DNA of 56,180 bases from Rhodocyclaceae bacterium (GTDB lineage: Bacteria; Pseudomonadota; Gammaproteobacteria; Burkholderiales; Rhodocyclaceae): positions 1 to 56,180 of the forward strand of contig JAEUNM010000017.1 of the NCBI GenBank assembly GCA_016791105.1, read 5' to 3'. The notes under the pieces are model-generated. The model saw only the letters and a program-made list of their open reading frames with translations. It was not told the DNA's origin and did not search any database. This document shows positions 1 through 9,603 of this stretch, one piece after another. The first letter of the stretch is position 1. Each line of letters starts with the position of its first letter. The translations under genes and the position numbers were made by a program.

Positions 1-138
1 GAGGTGAATGGCCGCCCGGTGCGCCTTACACCGGGCATGCAGGTGAGCGCGGAAATAAATACCGGCCGCCGCCGCGTGATCGATTTTTTCCTTGATCCGA
101 TGCGCAAAACGGTCGCGGAAAGTTTGCACGAGCGATAA
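1..138 (+). CDS. HlyD-family type I secretion periplasmic adaptor, C-terminal end (partial)
   Basis: The window opens inside a gene; frame 1 encodes 45 residues ending in TAA at 136-138. The residues LTPGMQVSAEI, then TGRRRVIDFFLDP, then the end SLHER, match the conserved C-terminus of HlyD/PrtE/LapC membrane fusion proteins. These link an inner-membrane ABC exporter to an outer-membrane TolC-like channel. The neighbouring giant RTX gene is the obvious cargo, so this is probably the end of a dedicated type I exporter operon whose ABC ATPase gene lies upstream of the window. The family is clear despite the short fragment; the exact subfamily cannot be judged. Confidence 0.85.
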   Translation, partial: EVNGRPVRLTPGMQVSAEINTGRRRVIDFFLDPMRKTVAESLHER

Positions 139-442
139 AAAAGCGTGGGATCCATACGCGGCATCCGGCCGGCATGCGCCGAATTACCTAGGCCGGACGG
201 ACTATATGTCCGCCACTGCTTACCGGCGCGATCGGCGCAGCGTAACGGCGGCGATGATGGGATAGCGCGTCGCGGCAGAGTGGCCGTCGGACAGGGAATC
301 CTTGCTGTCGAAGCGGCATGGCGCACCCGCCCAAGTCCTGTCAGGCTGGGGGCACCACGAATTGGCGGGTGGAGCCCGCGGCGGGCGGCAGCTTAATAAA
401 ACCGCCCGCGCGCGAGCCGTGCGAATGGAAGGGGGGAACTTA
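139..442 (+). other. Gap between exporter and RTX pair; no gene recognised
   Basis: These 304 bases contain open frames, including an upstream extension of the next gene, but none resembles a protein family. No tRNA or clear hairpin was seen. A promoter for the downstream two-gene unit could lie here, but no convincing -35/-10 pair was identified. Confidence 0.4.
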
Positions 443-1351
443 ATGCTGGGTTGGATCTGGATACGCGATGTGCTGAAGCTGGGGGGGCTGTTATACGTCG
501 GCCTTGCGCTCGGCGCGATAGCGCTGTGCTTCGTGCTGCCCAAATCCAGGCGCGTGCAGTGGGCAAGCGCATTTGTGGTGGCTGCCGCGGCGATCTATTT
601 TCCGGTCAATATCGTCAACGAGGCGAATAAAAGGCACGAACAAAAGCACAGCAAGCTGGACGAGGCGTACCGGCGCTACGAAGAACACTGCAAAACCGCG
701 GGCGTAAAAATCACCCGGACGGTGGAAAACGTCGAAGGCCTGCTGCTGATGAAGCTGCGTCCGGACAAGGTTAATTTCGGCGACCAGTATGCGATGGATG
801 ATCCGTATGGCCGTGATATGGGCGGGAACGGGTATATAGAGAGCTTCTTGGAGGGCAAGAATCCGGCGGGTTATCTAGATGTAAAAAACCTAGTCCGATC
901 AGGTTACCGCTATGTCGACGTGGTCGACGAAAAGGACGGCAAACGCTATCGCTACACGGGGCAAGTGGAAGAGCCGGCAAAAAGGGACCCTTCATATGCT
1001 GAAGGGTATTACTTGTTCGTTTTGCAAAAATCCCCCGCTACCCCCCCGTACCCCCGCTATGGCGTGACGTATGACGACATTTCCACGCGCGAGGACCGGG
1101 ACCATTGGATAGCCGGTAGTTCACTGAAAGTGATCGACCTCGAAACGTCCGAGGTGATTGCCGAGCGGGTCGGGTACATGATCGACCCGGCGCAGGGGAG
1201 TACAGGCGGTGGCCGTAGTCCGTGGCTGATCGCCGAAGATTACGCTTGCCCCGGGTTTTTCAAGGGCGAGCGCCGTAGGCCTGGCGAGCATGCAGATACG
1301 CTGGGTCAGGCACGGAATTTTGTAGATCAAGTGCTTCAACCCAAACAGTGA
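443..1351 (+). CDS. Two-helix membrane protein upstream of the RTX lipase-like gene; possible immunity or partner protein
   Basis: This is a 302-residue protein. The ATG at 443 is chosen because AAGGGGGG lies just upstream; a longer in-frame extension to 302 has no good ribosome site. Two hydrophobic segments occur near the start (about residues 12-33 and 41-57), followed by a charged stretch and a polar domain of about 240 residues with EHCKTAG, GYRYVD and the conserved-looking end RSPWLIAEDYACPGFF. I cannot assign a named family. From memory, membrane-anchored proteins of this general look sit beside lipase-type effectors in other proteobacteria, where they are suspected immunity proteins. 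Its stop is 8 bases before the RTX start, and the RTX ribosome site GAGGT overlaps its stop, so the two genes are translationally coupled. The immunity role is inference. Confidence 0.7.
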   Translation: MLGWIWIRDVLKLGGLLYVGLALGAIALCFVLPKSRRVQWASAFVVAAAAIYFPVNIVNEANKRHEQKHSKLDEAYRRYEEHCKTAGVKITRTVENVEGLLLMKLRPDKVNFGDQYAMDDPYGRDMGGNGYIESFLEGKNPAGYLDVKNLVRSGYRYVDVVDEKDGKRYRYTGQVEEPAKRDPSYAEGYYLFVLQKSPATPPYPRYGVTYDDISTREDRDHWIAGSSLKVIDLETSEVIAERVGYMIDPAQGSTGGGRSPWLIAEDYACPGFFKGERRRPGEHADTLGQARNFVDQVLQPKQ

Positions 1352-1359
1352 GGTAAATT

Positions 1360-4300
1360 ATGTCCACGCCAACGAGCACAGAATTATTGAAATTCGCAAA
1401 TCTCCAGATGGCAGCAGAAGCGTTTCTGGCGGATGCAGCGGGAAATATAATCCCGGCGACTCTGCTGCAAGGCCGGCTCACGGCCGGAAACAAGCAAGCG
1501 AGCAAATTCCCGAAACAACTCGCAAATGATTTCGCTGAGCATTGGGAAGTACTCGCCCAAAAGCCCAACACCAATACCGGCTTCTCCGGAACGCTGTTCA
1601 AGTGCATCAAGGACGACGTTGCTCTGGGCTACCATACAGGCGAACTGGTCCTATCCTTCCGCTCGACTGAATTTATCGACGACGCGGCGCGCGACAACCA
1701 GGAAACCAACGCCATGGAAATACGGAATTCTGGTTTCGCCTTCGGGCAGATCGCTGACATGGAGGCGTGGTATCGCGAACTGAACAACGATCCGGCCATG
1801 CTAAAGGGCAAGAACTTCAGCGTGACCGGCTATAGCCTGGGCGGGCACCTCGCGACGGCGTTCTATCGGCTCAGAAGGGACGAGGGTCAGGACGCGCGGA
1901 TTACCCAGACCTTCACCTTCAACGGTGCGGGGATCGGACAAATCAAACAACTGTGGCGCCTCGACTTCGACCGGGCCGGCAAATTTGCCGAAATCATCGC
2001 GACCTTCGACCGCCAGAGGCAGAACGCCGACGGAGCACAAATCACGTTTGCACAAGCCCCGGCCAACCAGATTTACCTGGAATTGCGCACTTTTTACGAC
2101 GGCACGCGCGTGCCTACGGTCGACGAGATCAACACCATCGTAAGCAAGTTTTCCGCGGCCGGGGTGGCGGTCGACGTGCCGCGCAGGGTGGTTGCCGCGC
2201 TGCGCAACATTCGCGATCTGGCGGTGGAAGCCACCCGAGTCGATAGTCTGTTGATCCGCGACGGCAGCGGCGCCCTGCACGCGCTAAACACCGGCATCCT
2301 GCCCGGAATCGACCCGGTCACGCATTTGAGCTACATGGACGCGCTGCGGTTGGACTACCAGATGGCTGTGTCCTATGCCGGGGAAAAAACCAGGCCGGTA
2401 GACACCGGCTTGGTTTCCGGTGGCCTCAATCTGGCTTTTGCGCACCGTGTGACTGCGACCGGCGACCTCTACCGGAATTTTTACGACGCTTGGGGCGACA
2501 CCTACCCGACCATGGTGGCAAGTTCTCAAGAGCACCACGGCACCAGCATGCCGATCTATATCGAAGACCAGCCGCTATACCGCGGCACGGTTGTCAAAGA
2601 CGCAGCGGCGGCGACGCTTGCGTATTTGTCGCCCAAACTGCTGGTGGACGACCCCGGACAAAACGACTTCGGCGATACCCACAGCCTGGTCCTGCTGGTC
2701 GACTCGCTGTCGGTACAGCAATTGTTCGAGCGCCTGTGCCGGCCCTCGGATCGGCTTGACGCAAAATCCCTGGCGCAAACCTTCCGCGCCGCGACCACCA
2801 GCCACAAGGAGACAAGCTACGACACCCAGGGCAAGGCCGAAGGCGACACGCTTGAAACCGTGCTGGACGCATTGCGCCGGCTGATCGCAGGCCCTGGCGC
2901 GGCGGTGACGGACACACTGAGCAGCAACGACGGCAACACCTGGTGGTTGGAGCGGCTGCGCGATCCGTTCCAGGCGAATATCGCGACGTTGCGAAACGAC
3001 ATCGACGCCAAAGGGCTGGCCGAACAATTCGAATTCCAATCCTTGGCGTTCAATTCGCCCGGGTATCTCGCGCAACAGGCCGCGAGCGGCGGGTCGGCGT
3101 GGATATACGCCCTGCGCGCGCTCAACCCTTTCGTACTGGATGCCAGCGGCGCTGCGGCGAGAAGCTTATATGCGCAGTACGATAGCGACGGAAGCTTTTC
3201 CTTGGCTTCCTACAGCCCAAACGGCCAGATCAGCAAGCGCTGGGTGGAAGACCGCGCTGCGCTGCTGGCCGGAAAACTGCTGCTCGGGGTGATCAACGCC
3301 ACCGATCTGGGAGAAGAGTTCGTACGCCGCTGGGGGCGCCCTGGCGTCTATTCCGATCTGGCGAGCGGGTTGACCGTCCGTACCGCGCCGGAATCCCTGA
3401 CACAAGTTAAATTCGGAACCGGCGGTGCAGAAAACGGGGTGACCGCAATTGCTGGTGGCAGCGCCGACGACAGGCTATACGGAGAGGGCGGGGACGATCA
3501 GTTGTTTGGGTATGGCGGCAAGGACTACCTGGAGGGCGGGGCCGGGAACGACATTCTGACTGGAGGAGCCGGCCTGGATACCTACGGCGTCGGGCTAGGC
3601 GCGGACACCATCCTCGACGACGACGGCATCTTGGAATTCGTGCAGGGCTTCCGCGCCGACGGGGCATATACGCTGCAGGCCGACGGAACTTATGCGAACG
3701 CCAGTGTGGCCGGCTTGACGGCGCGCAAGGCCGGCGCCGATCTGGTGTTGCAGTACCGGGCGGCAGAGGTCCGCATTCGGGACTTCAACGATGGGGCATT
3801 CGGTATCGCCTTGGCCGATACGCCGGCGCGTTCGACGGCGGCGCCAACGGCCCCCAGTTCGGGTGATTTGGCAAACCACACCACATATACCCGGTTTGGG
3901 CCACGTGGCGGGAATGAACTGATCGTCGGGTCGAACGCTGCCGACGGCTATGTCAACGGCAGCTCCGTAGGCATGTACGGCGAGGGCGGCGCGGACACGA
4001 TTTTTGGCTTCGACGGTGGCGACGTGATACAGGGTGGCTACAAAATCCCTGGGCCCGGCGATGACGCCGGAGATTATATCGACGGTGGTGCCGGCAACGA
4101 TCTCGTGGGTGGGGATGATGGCGATGACACATTGATCGGCGGGACTGGAGCAGACTTCTTGCTCGGCGGCACGGGCCGCGATGTGTTGGTCGGCAGCGAC
4201 CTTACGGGGCTGGCTGACGCGGATAGGCTGTCCGGCGGACCTGGCGACGACAGAGTGTACGCAAGCTTGCTTGGGCTGAGCGCGGACGCACAGGCGCAGG

Positions 4301-7300
4301 CAGTGCGGCAGGCGGTGAACCCGGGTGTGGCGGCGATCCAGGCGACCGGCGTGTGGGCGCAAGGCGACGCCGGGGATGATCTGGTGGTAGGCAGCGCCGC
4401 CTATGATCTCATAATGGGCGGCGAGGGCGATGACGCCCTGTATGCGGGTGCGGGCTCGGACATCGTGCTCGGCGACGGCCAGGATTTGGTGCCTCCGACG
4501 GCAATTCCGGGTGGGTGGCAGGCGCGCGGTGTCAATGCGACGATCAATTATTACTGGCATGGCGACAAGGACGTTTTTGAGTTCATGCGCGACCAGCCTT
4601 GGTCGGTAATGGCATCCACCGGTACCCTGCGAGTGCCGACCTATTTCCCGATGATTTACCTGGGCTTCGAAGTCACGGACGGTGCTGGAAACGACGTGAT
4701 AGACGCAGGTACTGGCAACGACTGGGTCATGGGGCAGCATGGAAATGACCGTATACAGGGCGGGGCCGGGAACGACTATCTGGATGGTGGCCAGGGTGCG
4801 GATGTGATCGAGGATTCTGGCGGCAATGACATCATCTACGGAGATACGCCGCGCGATATGTTGCGCGCCTCGTATGCCGCTGGAACTTACGACGAAGACC
4901 TTGGCCCGGCGTGGTCGTTCCACTTCCACTACCACTTCGACCTATCCGATGCCGCCATGCAGGCAGAACAGGGTGATGACTTCATCGATGCCGGCAATGG
5001 CGATGACTTGGTATTTGGCGAGGGCGGAAACGACCAGATATACGGTGGAACAGGAAGCGATAACTTGAACGGTGACGACACCGTGCTGGAAGACCGTTAC
5101 TGCGGTAACGATTACATAGACGGAGGGGCTGGAGACGACCAGATACGTGGTAATGCTGGCGACGACGAAATATACGGCGGCGAAGGACAGGATTTTCTGG
5201 ATGGTGGTGCAGGGAATGACGTGCTGTCCGGGGGCGGCGGAAATGACCAGATTTCGGGTGGGAGTGGGAATGACAGGCTGTATGGTGAGGAGGGGGACGA
5301 CACACTGGCTGGTGGTCTTGGCAACGATTATTACGATGCCGGCGCGGGAAGAAATCGCTTATACGATGCGGGCGGGGACGACCAGTATCTGATCACAGCC
5401 TTCTCCGAAGGGGACCAGATCGTAGACGACGGCGGAAACGACACACTCGTTTTTGGGCCGGATCTTGCGGTGCTGAGATTTCAAGTTTCGGGCCGTGGGC
5501 GCGATCGAACGCTGGTGGCTCGGTTTTCGGATGGCTCGCAACGGAATATCGTGACCATCCGGGACGGGGAAATGGAACGCGTCGAGTTGCCCGACGGCAG
5601 CGCGTTTTCCATGACTGACTGGATGGCGACTCTCGAGACTACGATCGATATCGGGGACGATGGGGGTGAGGCTGTTGGCGGCGATTGGGCGGATACTTTG
5701 CGCGGTGGGGACGGGGCCGATTCGGCCTCCGGGCGAGGCGGTAATGACACGATTTTCGGTGGGGCTGGAAATGACTTCCTGGATGGCGGGGATGGAGATG
5801 ACCTGATAAGCGGATCATGGGGTAACGACACAATAATTGGTGGTCGGGGAAGTGACACATTAAATGGAGGGCCTGGGTCGGACACCTATCGATGGGGTTT
5901 GGGGGACGGCGACGATACGATCATTGACAGTGATTACGGACTTTGCGATTCGACGTTCTCGTCCTATCTGGTCATAACCAGCGGCACACCGGAAATTACC
6001 CGCGACAGAAAGGAGTGGAAAATTACGTTGCGCGAATCCGGTGAAACGATGATTCTGCGTGATTCGCAAATGGACAGCGCGGAATGGAGCGCGGTTCATG
6101 ATCCGTATTGCCCGGTTGACGTGGTGCAGGTGGTAGCGACCGGAGTTCAGATCCCATTTCAGGCTCTCTACGCGCTGCCTTGGCGCGGGACGGCTGGCGA
6201 TGACGTGATGGAGGGATACCTCACGCATACCAACACAATTTATGGCGGGGACGGCAATGATGTGATTTCTGATGGTCAGGGGCCGGATGAACTATACGGG
6301 GAAAATGGCAACGATACGCTGGTACATCGGCATATCGTCGGGGCTCGAACCGGGACCAGAAACTCCGGACTTATCGTATTGGGCAGGCCTAGTCTGCACG
6401 GTGGCACTGGCGACGACACCTATATTGTGGCCGACGACAACGTTTCGATATATGAGGAAAATGGATCAGGTGGCGGCATCGATACGATACAGGCGTATTG
6501 TTCCTGGGCATTTCTTCCAGAGTCGGTTGAGAACTTGATTTTGTCGGGCAGCGGAAATATTGACGGCCGCGGCAACGCGCGGTCCAACGTCATTACCGGC
6601 AATTCGGGTAGTAACCATTTGTCCGGCGGAGCTGGCGCGGACTGGCTGGAAGGCGGCGCCGGAGATGACGTGCTGGACGTCGATGCCGGGATTTGGGATA
6701 CCGCCGGCGACGAATTTTACGGCGGCACCGGTAATGATCAATTGTTCGGCGGCTTCGGAGCAGACACGTATTACTTTCAGCGCGGCGACGGGGCGGACGT
6801 AATCGTGGAAGCGGCGGGTTCCGGGGCTGGAACAGGCGAGGACCGGATTGTGTTCGGGCCTGGAATTTCGCCTGGCGACATTGTGCTCGAAGCGTCCGGG
6901 GCAGACTTGGTCATCAAATATGGTGACCAGGACAGCATCACGATTCGGCAATGGTACGACGATGTTCGGCATGAAATCGAACGTGTCGTTTTTGCCGACG
7001 GTCGTTTGGGGGCATTGAACGCGCCCCGTGCACAGCTTGCCGGGGGCGCGGGCGATGATCGGCTGGTCGGGGGGCGCTCGGGAGATGAATTGCAGGGCCT
7101 GGACGGCAATGACAGTTTGTACGGACTGGATGCAAGAGATGTGTTGTACGGCGGGCGCGGCGATGACCTGCTGGACGGCGGCGCGGCTGCCGACCGCATG
7201 CTGGGCGGCCTGGGCAACGACGGTTATCTTGTCGATGACATAGGGGATACGGTCGTGGAATTGGCAGGAGAGGGCCAGGACACCGTCTCTACCCGCGTCG

Positions 7301-9603
7301 ATGCTTACCTGCTGCCCGCTGAAGTGGAAAATCTGGTCCTCGCCGAGGGCGTTATTTCGGGTACCGGCAACACCGGCGCAAACCGCATCATCGGCAATGA
7401 GCTGGATAATTTTCTGGATGGTGCGGGCGGGGCGGACTGGATCTCCGGGGGCGCAGGTAATGACACATATGTGATTGATGACGCGGGCGACGTGGTGGTT
7501 GAATCGGCTGGGGCCGGCAACATGGATAGGGTTCTGGCTTCGGTGAGCTATCGCCTTCCCGCGCAGGTGGAATATCTTACCCTGGTGGGTTTGGGGGCGA
7601 TCGACGGGTATGGGAATGAACTTGCCAATTACCTCGTTGGAAACGACGCGGCAAACCTGTTGGATGGAAGTGGCGGACCGGACCAAATGGCGGGAGGCAA
7701 GGGCGATGACATTTATATCGTCGATTCTGCTTCGGATTGGGTTCTGGAACTGGCCGGGGAAGGAAGCGATTCCGTGCGGGCGTCGGTGAGCTACAGCCTG
7801 TCCGCAAACGTCGAAAATCTGGAACTGACGGGGGCGTCCGACATCAACGGGATCGGAAATGCCTTGGCGAACGTGTTGCGTGGGAATGGCGGCGCAAATC
7901 TGCTGGACGGTGGAGCTGGCGCAGACGTCATGGCGGGTGGCGCGGGTGACGATCAGTACATCGTGGATAACGCCGGGGATGTGCTTGTCGAGCTAGCCGA
8001 TGGCGGCATTGATCTGGTGCGCAGCAGCGTTTCTTATACCCTGCCGGATAACATCGAGAAGCTCGTTCTGACGGGCAATGCGGCTCTGTCCGGGACGGGC
8101 AATGCGCTCGGCAATCAATTGACCGGAAACAGCAAAGCCAACACCTTGAGCGGTGGAGCTGGGGATGACCTGCTGGACGGGGGCGTTGGTGCGGACACAA
8201 TGTACGGTGGGAGTGGCAACGACGAATATTGGGTGGATAACGTGTCGGATAAAGTCATCGAGGTGGCGGGAGGCGGTTTCGACACGGTGCGTTCCACGGT
8301 TACCCTTACGCTTGCGGCAAACGTCGAAAATGGCGTGCTGCTCGGCACGGCGGCAGTAAATGCAACGGGAAATGTACTGAATAACTCGCTGACGGGAAAT
8401 TCCGCAGCGAATATTCTGGATGGACGCCAAGGCGCGGATGTGTTGAGCGGGGGCGGCGGCAACGATATTTACATCGTCGATAACGCAGGCGACACGATCG
8501 TGGAACTGCCTGGCGGAGGAACGGACGAGGTGCGGTCGTCGGTGAGTTTTACGCTGCCGGTCGAGGTGGAGAAACTGAGCTTGACCGGATCCGGCGCGAT
8601 CAATGCGACGGGAAATGCCGCAGCCAACGTACTGACCGGGAATGGCGGTGCGAACCTGCTGGACGGCGGGGCCGGCGCGGACACGATGACTGGTGGCGTT
8701 GGCGATGACACTTACGTCGTCGACAATAGCGCCGACAAGGTCGTTGAAGTCGCAGGCCAGGGCAGGGATACCGTCCGTGCGTCCATTTCTTACAGCCTGG
8801 GCGCTAACGTGGAAAATCTGGTGCTGACCGGAACTGCGGGCATTTCGGGCACCGGGAATGCGCTGGATAATGTGCTTACGGGAAATTCCGGAGCGAACGT
8901 GTTGAACGGGGGCGATGGAAACGACCGCCTGGACGGCGGCGCCGGTGCTGACCGAATGTCAGGCCAGGCTGGCGATGATACCTATGTCGTTGACAACTCC
9001 GGCGATGTGGTCGTGGAATTCGCGGGGCAAGGTCTAGACACCATACTGGCGTCGATATCTTGCACGCTGTCGGCAAATGTCGAAAATCTCGAGCTGACCG
9101 GGAGCGATGCGACATCGGCGATCGGCAATGTCCTGGCTAACCAGCTTACGGGCAATTCAGCGGGCAACATCCTGGATGGTGGATACGGAGAGGATCGACT
9201 CGTCGGAGGAGGCGGAAACGATACCTATCGCTTCGGCCGTAACTATGGGCACGATACGATCATCGAGAACGACGCCACGCCCGGAAATCTTGACCTGCTG
9301 CAGTTTCTCGGCGGGATACGAGCGGACCAGATTTGGCTGCAGCGGCCTACCGGCACAAATAATCTCGACCTTTCCATCGTCGGTACGGATGATCACGTCA
9401 CGATCATGAATTGGTACGCCGGTAGTCGCTACCGCGTGGAAAGTATCCGCACGGTTGATGGCAATCGTAATCTGGCTGCTGCTGACGTGGAAAAACTCGT
9501 AAGCGCGATGGCTGCTTTTGCGCCGCCGGCGGCTGGTACGGTAAACCTGCCTTCCACACTGCAAACCGCATTAAATCCGGTCATCGCTGCAAATTGGCAC
9601 TGA
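1360..9603 (+). CDS. Giant RTX calcium-binding exoprotein with N-terminal lipase-like domain
   Basis: This is a 2747-residue protein with no Sec signal, as expected for type I secretion. Residues about 1-480 look like an alpha/beta-hydrolase: G157-Y-S159-L-G161 is a GxSxG nucleophile elbow, and His441 (GDTHSL) is a candidate catalytic His. RTX nonapeptides of the GGxGxDxUx type begin near residue 698 and recur in blocks to about 2630, interrupted by non-repetitive inserts (for example around 1040-1110 and 1160-1200). Segments such as DLVIKY...ITIRQWY (about 1847-1867) and HVTIMNWY near 2680 match the haemolysin-type calcium-binding-related domain. Residues 1956-2623 form a regular module array, listed separately. 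The C-terminal 120 residues should carry the export signal. Glycine codons are more mixed (GGA, GGT, GGG) than in the neighbouring genes, which favour GGC; this fits transfer or relaxed selection. Substrate and target are unknown. Confidence 0.9.
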   Translation: MSTPTSTELLKFANLQMAAEAFLADAAGNIIPATLLQGRLTAGNKQASKFPKQLANDFAEHWEVLAQKPNTNTGFSGTLFKCIKDDVALGYHTGELVLSFRSTEFIDDAARDNQETNAMEIRNSGFAFGQIADMEAWYRELNNDPAMLKGKNFSVTGYSLGGHLATAFYRLRRDEGQDARITQTFTFNGAGIGQIKQLWRLDFDRAGKFAEIIATFDRQRQNADGAQITFAQAPANQIYLELRTFYDGTRVPTVDEINTIVSKFSAAGVAVDVPRRVVAALRNIRDLAVEATRVDSLLIRDGSGALHALNTGILPGIDPVTHLSYMDALRLDYQMAVSYAGEKTRPVDTGLVSGGLNLAFAHRVTATGDLYRNFYDAWGDTYPTMVASSQEHHGTSMPIYIEDQPLYRGTVVKDAAAATLAYLSPKLLVDDPGQNDFGDTHSLVLLVDSLSVQQLFERLCRPSDRLDAKSLAQTFRAATTSHKETSYDTQGKAEGDTLETVLDALRRLIAGPGAAVTDTLSSNDGNTWWLERLRDPFQANIATLRNDIDAKGLAEQFEFQSLAFNSPGYLAQQAASGGSAWIYALRALNPFVLDASGAAARSLYAQYDSDGSFSLASYSPNGQISKRWVEDRAALLAGKLLLGVINATDLGEEFVRRWGRPGVYSDLASGLTVRTAPESLTQVKFGTGGAENGVTAIAGGSADDRLYGEGGDDQLFGYGGKDYLEGGAGNDILTGGAGLDTYGVGLGADTILDDDGILEFVQGFRADGAYTLQADGTYANASVAGLTARKAGADLVLQYRAAEVRIRDFNDGAFGIALADTPARSTAAPTAPSSGDLANHTTYTRFGPRGGNELIVGSNAADGYVNGSSVGMYGEGGADTIFGFDGGDVIQGGYKIPGPGDDAGDYIDGGAGNDLVGGDDGDDTLIGGTGADFLLGGTGRDVLVGSDLTGLADADRLSGGPGDDRVYASLLGLSADAQAQAVRQAVNPGVAAIQATGVWAQGDAGDDLVVGSAAYDLIMGGEGDDALYAGAGSDIVLGDGQDLVPPTAIPGGWQARGVNATINYYWHGDKDVFEFMRDQPWSVMASTGTLRVPTYFPMIYLGFEVTDGAGNDVIDAGTGNDWVMGQHGNDRIQGGAGNDYLDGGQGADVIEDSGGNDIIYGDTPRDMLRASYAAGTYDEDLGPAWSFHFHYHFDLSDAAMQAEQGDDFIDAGNGDDLVFGEGGNDQIYGGTGSDNLNGDDTVLEDRYCGNDYIDGGAGDDQIRGNAGDDEIYGGEGQDFLDGGAGNDVLSGGGGNDQISGGSGNDRLYGEEGDDTLAGGLGNDYYDAGAGRNRLYDAGGDDQYLITAFSEGDQIVDDGGNDTLVFGPDLAVLRFQVSGRGRDRTLVARFSDGSQRNIVTIRDGEMERVELPDGSAFSMTDWMATLETTIDIGDDGGEAVGGDWADTLRGGDGADSASGRGGNDTIFGGAGNDFLDGGDGDDLISGSWGNDTIIGGRGSDTLNGGPGSDTYRWGLGDGDDTIIDSDYGLCDSTFSSYLVITSGTPEITRDRKEWKITLRESGETMILRDSQMDSAEWSAVHDPYCPVDVVQVVATGVQIPFQALYALPWRGTAGDDVMEGYLTHTNTIYGGDGNDVISDGQGPDELYGENGNDTLVHRHIVGARTGTRNSGLIVLGRPSLHGGTGDDTYIVADDNVSIYEENGSGGGIDTIQAYCSWAFLPESVENLILSGSGNIDGRGNARSNVITGNSGSNHLSGGAGADWLEGGAGDDVLDVDAGIWDTAGDEFYGGTGNDQLFGGFGADTYYFQRGDGADVIVEAAGSGAGTGEDRIVFGPGISPGDIVLEASGADLVIKYGDQDSITIRQWYDDVRHEIERVVFADGRLGALNAPRAQLAGGAGDDRLVGGRSGDELQGLDGNDSLYGLDARDVLYGGRGDDLLDGGAAADRMLGGLGNDGYLVDDIGDTVVELAGEGQDTVSTRVDAYLLPAEVENLVLAEGVISGTGNTGANRIIGNELDNFLDGAGGADWISGGAGNDTYVIDDAGDVVVESAGAGNMDRVLASVSYRLPAQVEYLTLVGLGAIDGYGNELANYLVGNDAANLLDGSGGPDQMAGGKGDDIYIVDSASDWVLELAGEGSDSVRASVSYSLSANVENLELTGASDINGIGNALANVLRGNGGANLLDGGAGADVMAGGAGDDQYIVDNAGDVLVELADGGIDLVRSSVSYTLPDNIEKLVLTGNAALSGTGNALGNQLTGNSKANTLSGGAGDDLLDGGVGADTMYGGSGNDEYWVDNVSDKVIEVAGGGFDTVRSTVTLTLAANVENGVLLGTAAVNATGNVLNNSLTGNSAANILDGRQGADVLSGGGGNDIYIVDNAGDTIVELPGGGTDEVRSSVSFTLPVEVEKLSLTGSGAINATGNAAANVLTGNGGANLLDGGAGADTMTGGVGDDTYVVDNSADKVVEVAGQGRDTVRASISYSLGANVENLVLTGTAGISGTGNALDNVLTGNSGANVLNGGDGNDRLDGGAGADRMSGQAGDDTYVVDNSGDVVVEFAGQGLDTILASISCTLSANVENLELTGSDATSAIGNVLANQLTGNSAGNILDGGYGEDRLVGGGGNDTYRFGRNYGHDTIIENDATPGNLDLLQFLGGIRADQIWLQRPTGTNNLDLSIVGTDDHVTIMNWYAGSRYRVESIRTVDGNRNLAAADVEKLVSAMAAFAPPAAGTVNLPSTLQTALNPVIAANWH
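7216..9225 (+). repeat. Eight tandem RTX modules of 81-90 residues inside the giant exoprotein
   Basis: Eight modules each open with a DxYxVDN-type motif, with Tyr codons at 7225, 7468, 7714, 7957, 8227, 8470, 8713 and 8983; a ninth, terminal DTYRFG motif has its Tyr at 9226. The spacings are 243, 246, 243, 270, 243, 243, 270 and 243 bases. The two 270-base modules are longer by exactly 27 bases, one RTX nonapeptide. Within a module the order is DxYxVDN-GDxVVE, a hydrophobic VENLxLTG strand, GNxLxNxLTGN, then LDGGxGAD nonapeptides. A diverged isolated copy starts at 6421. Confidence 0.9.

Noticed and set aside
3595..4935. Long open frame on the minus strand across the RTX gene
   Set aside because: It is antisense to Gly/Asp-rich repeats, which leave long open frames by composition; its translation resembles no protein.
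3450..9240. Direct repeats considered as a possible CRISPR or DNA-level satellite
   Set aside because: The repeats are in frame, codon-diverged and explained by RTX nonapeptides and modules.
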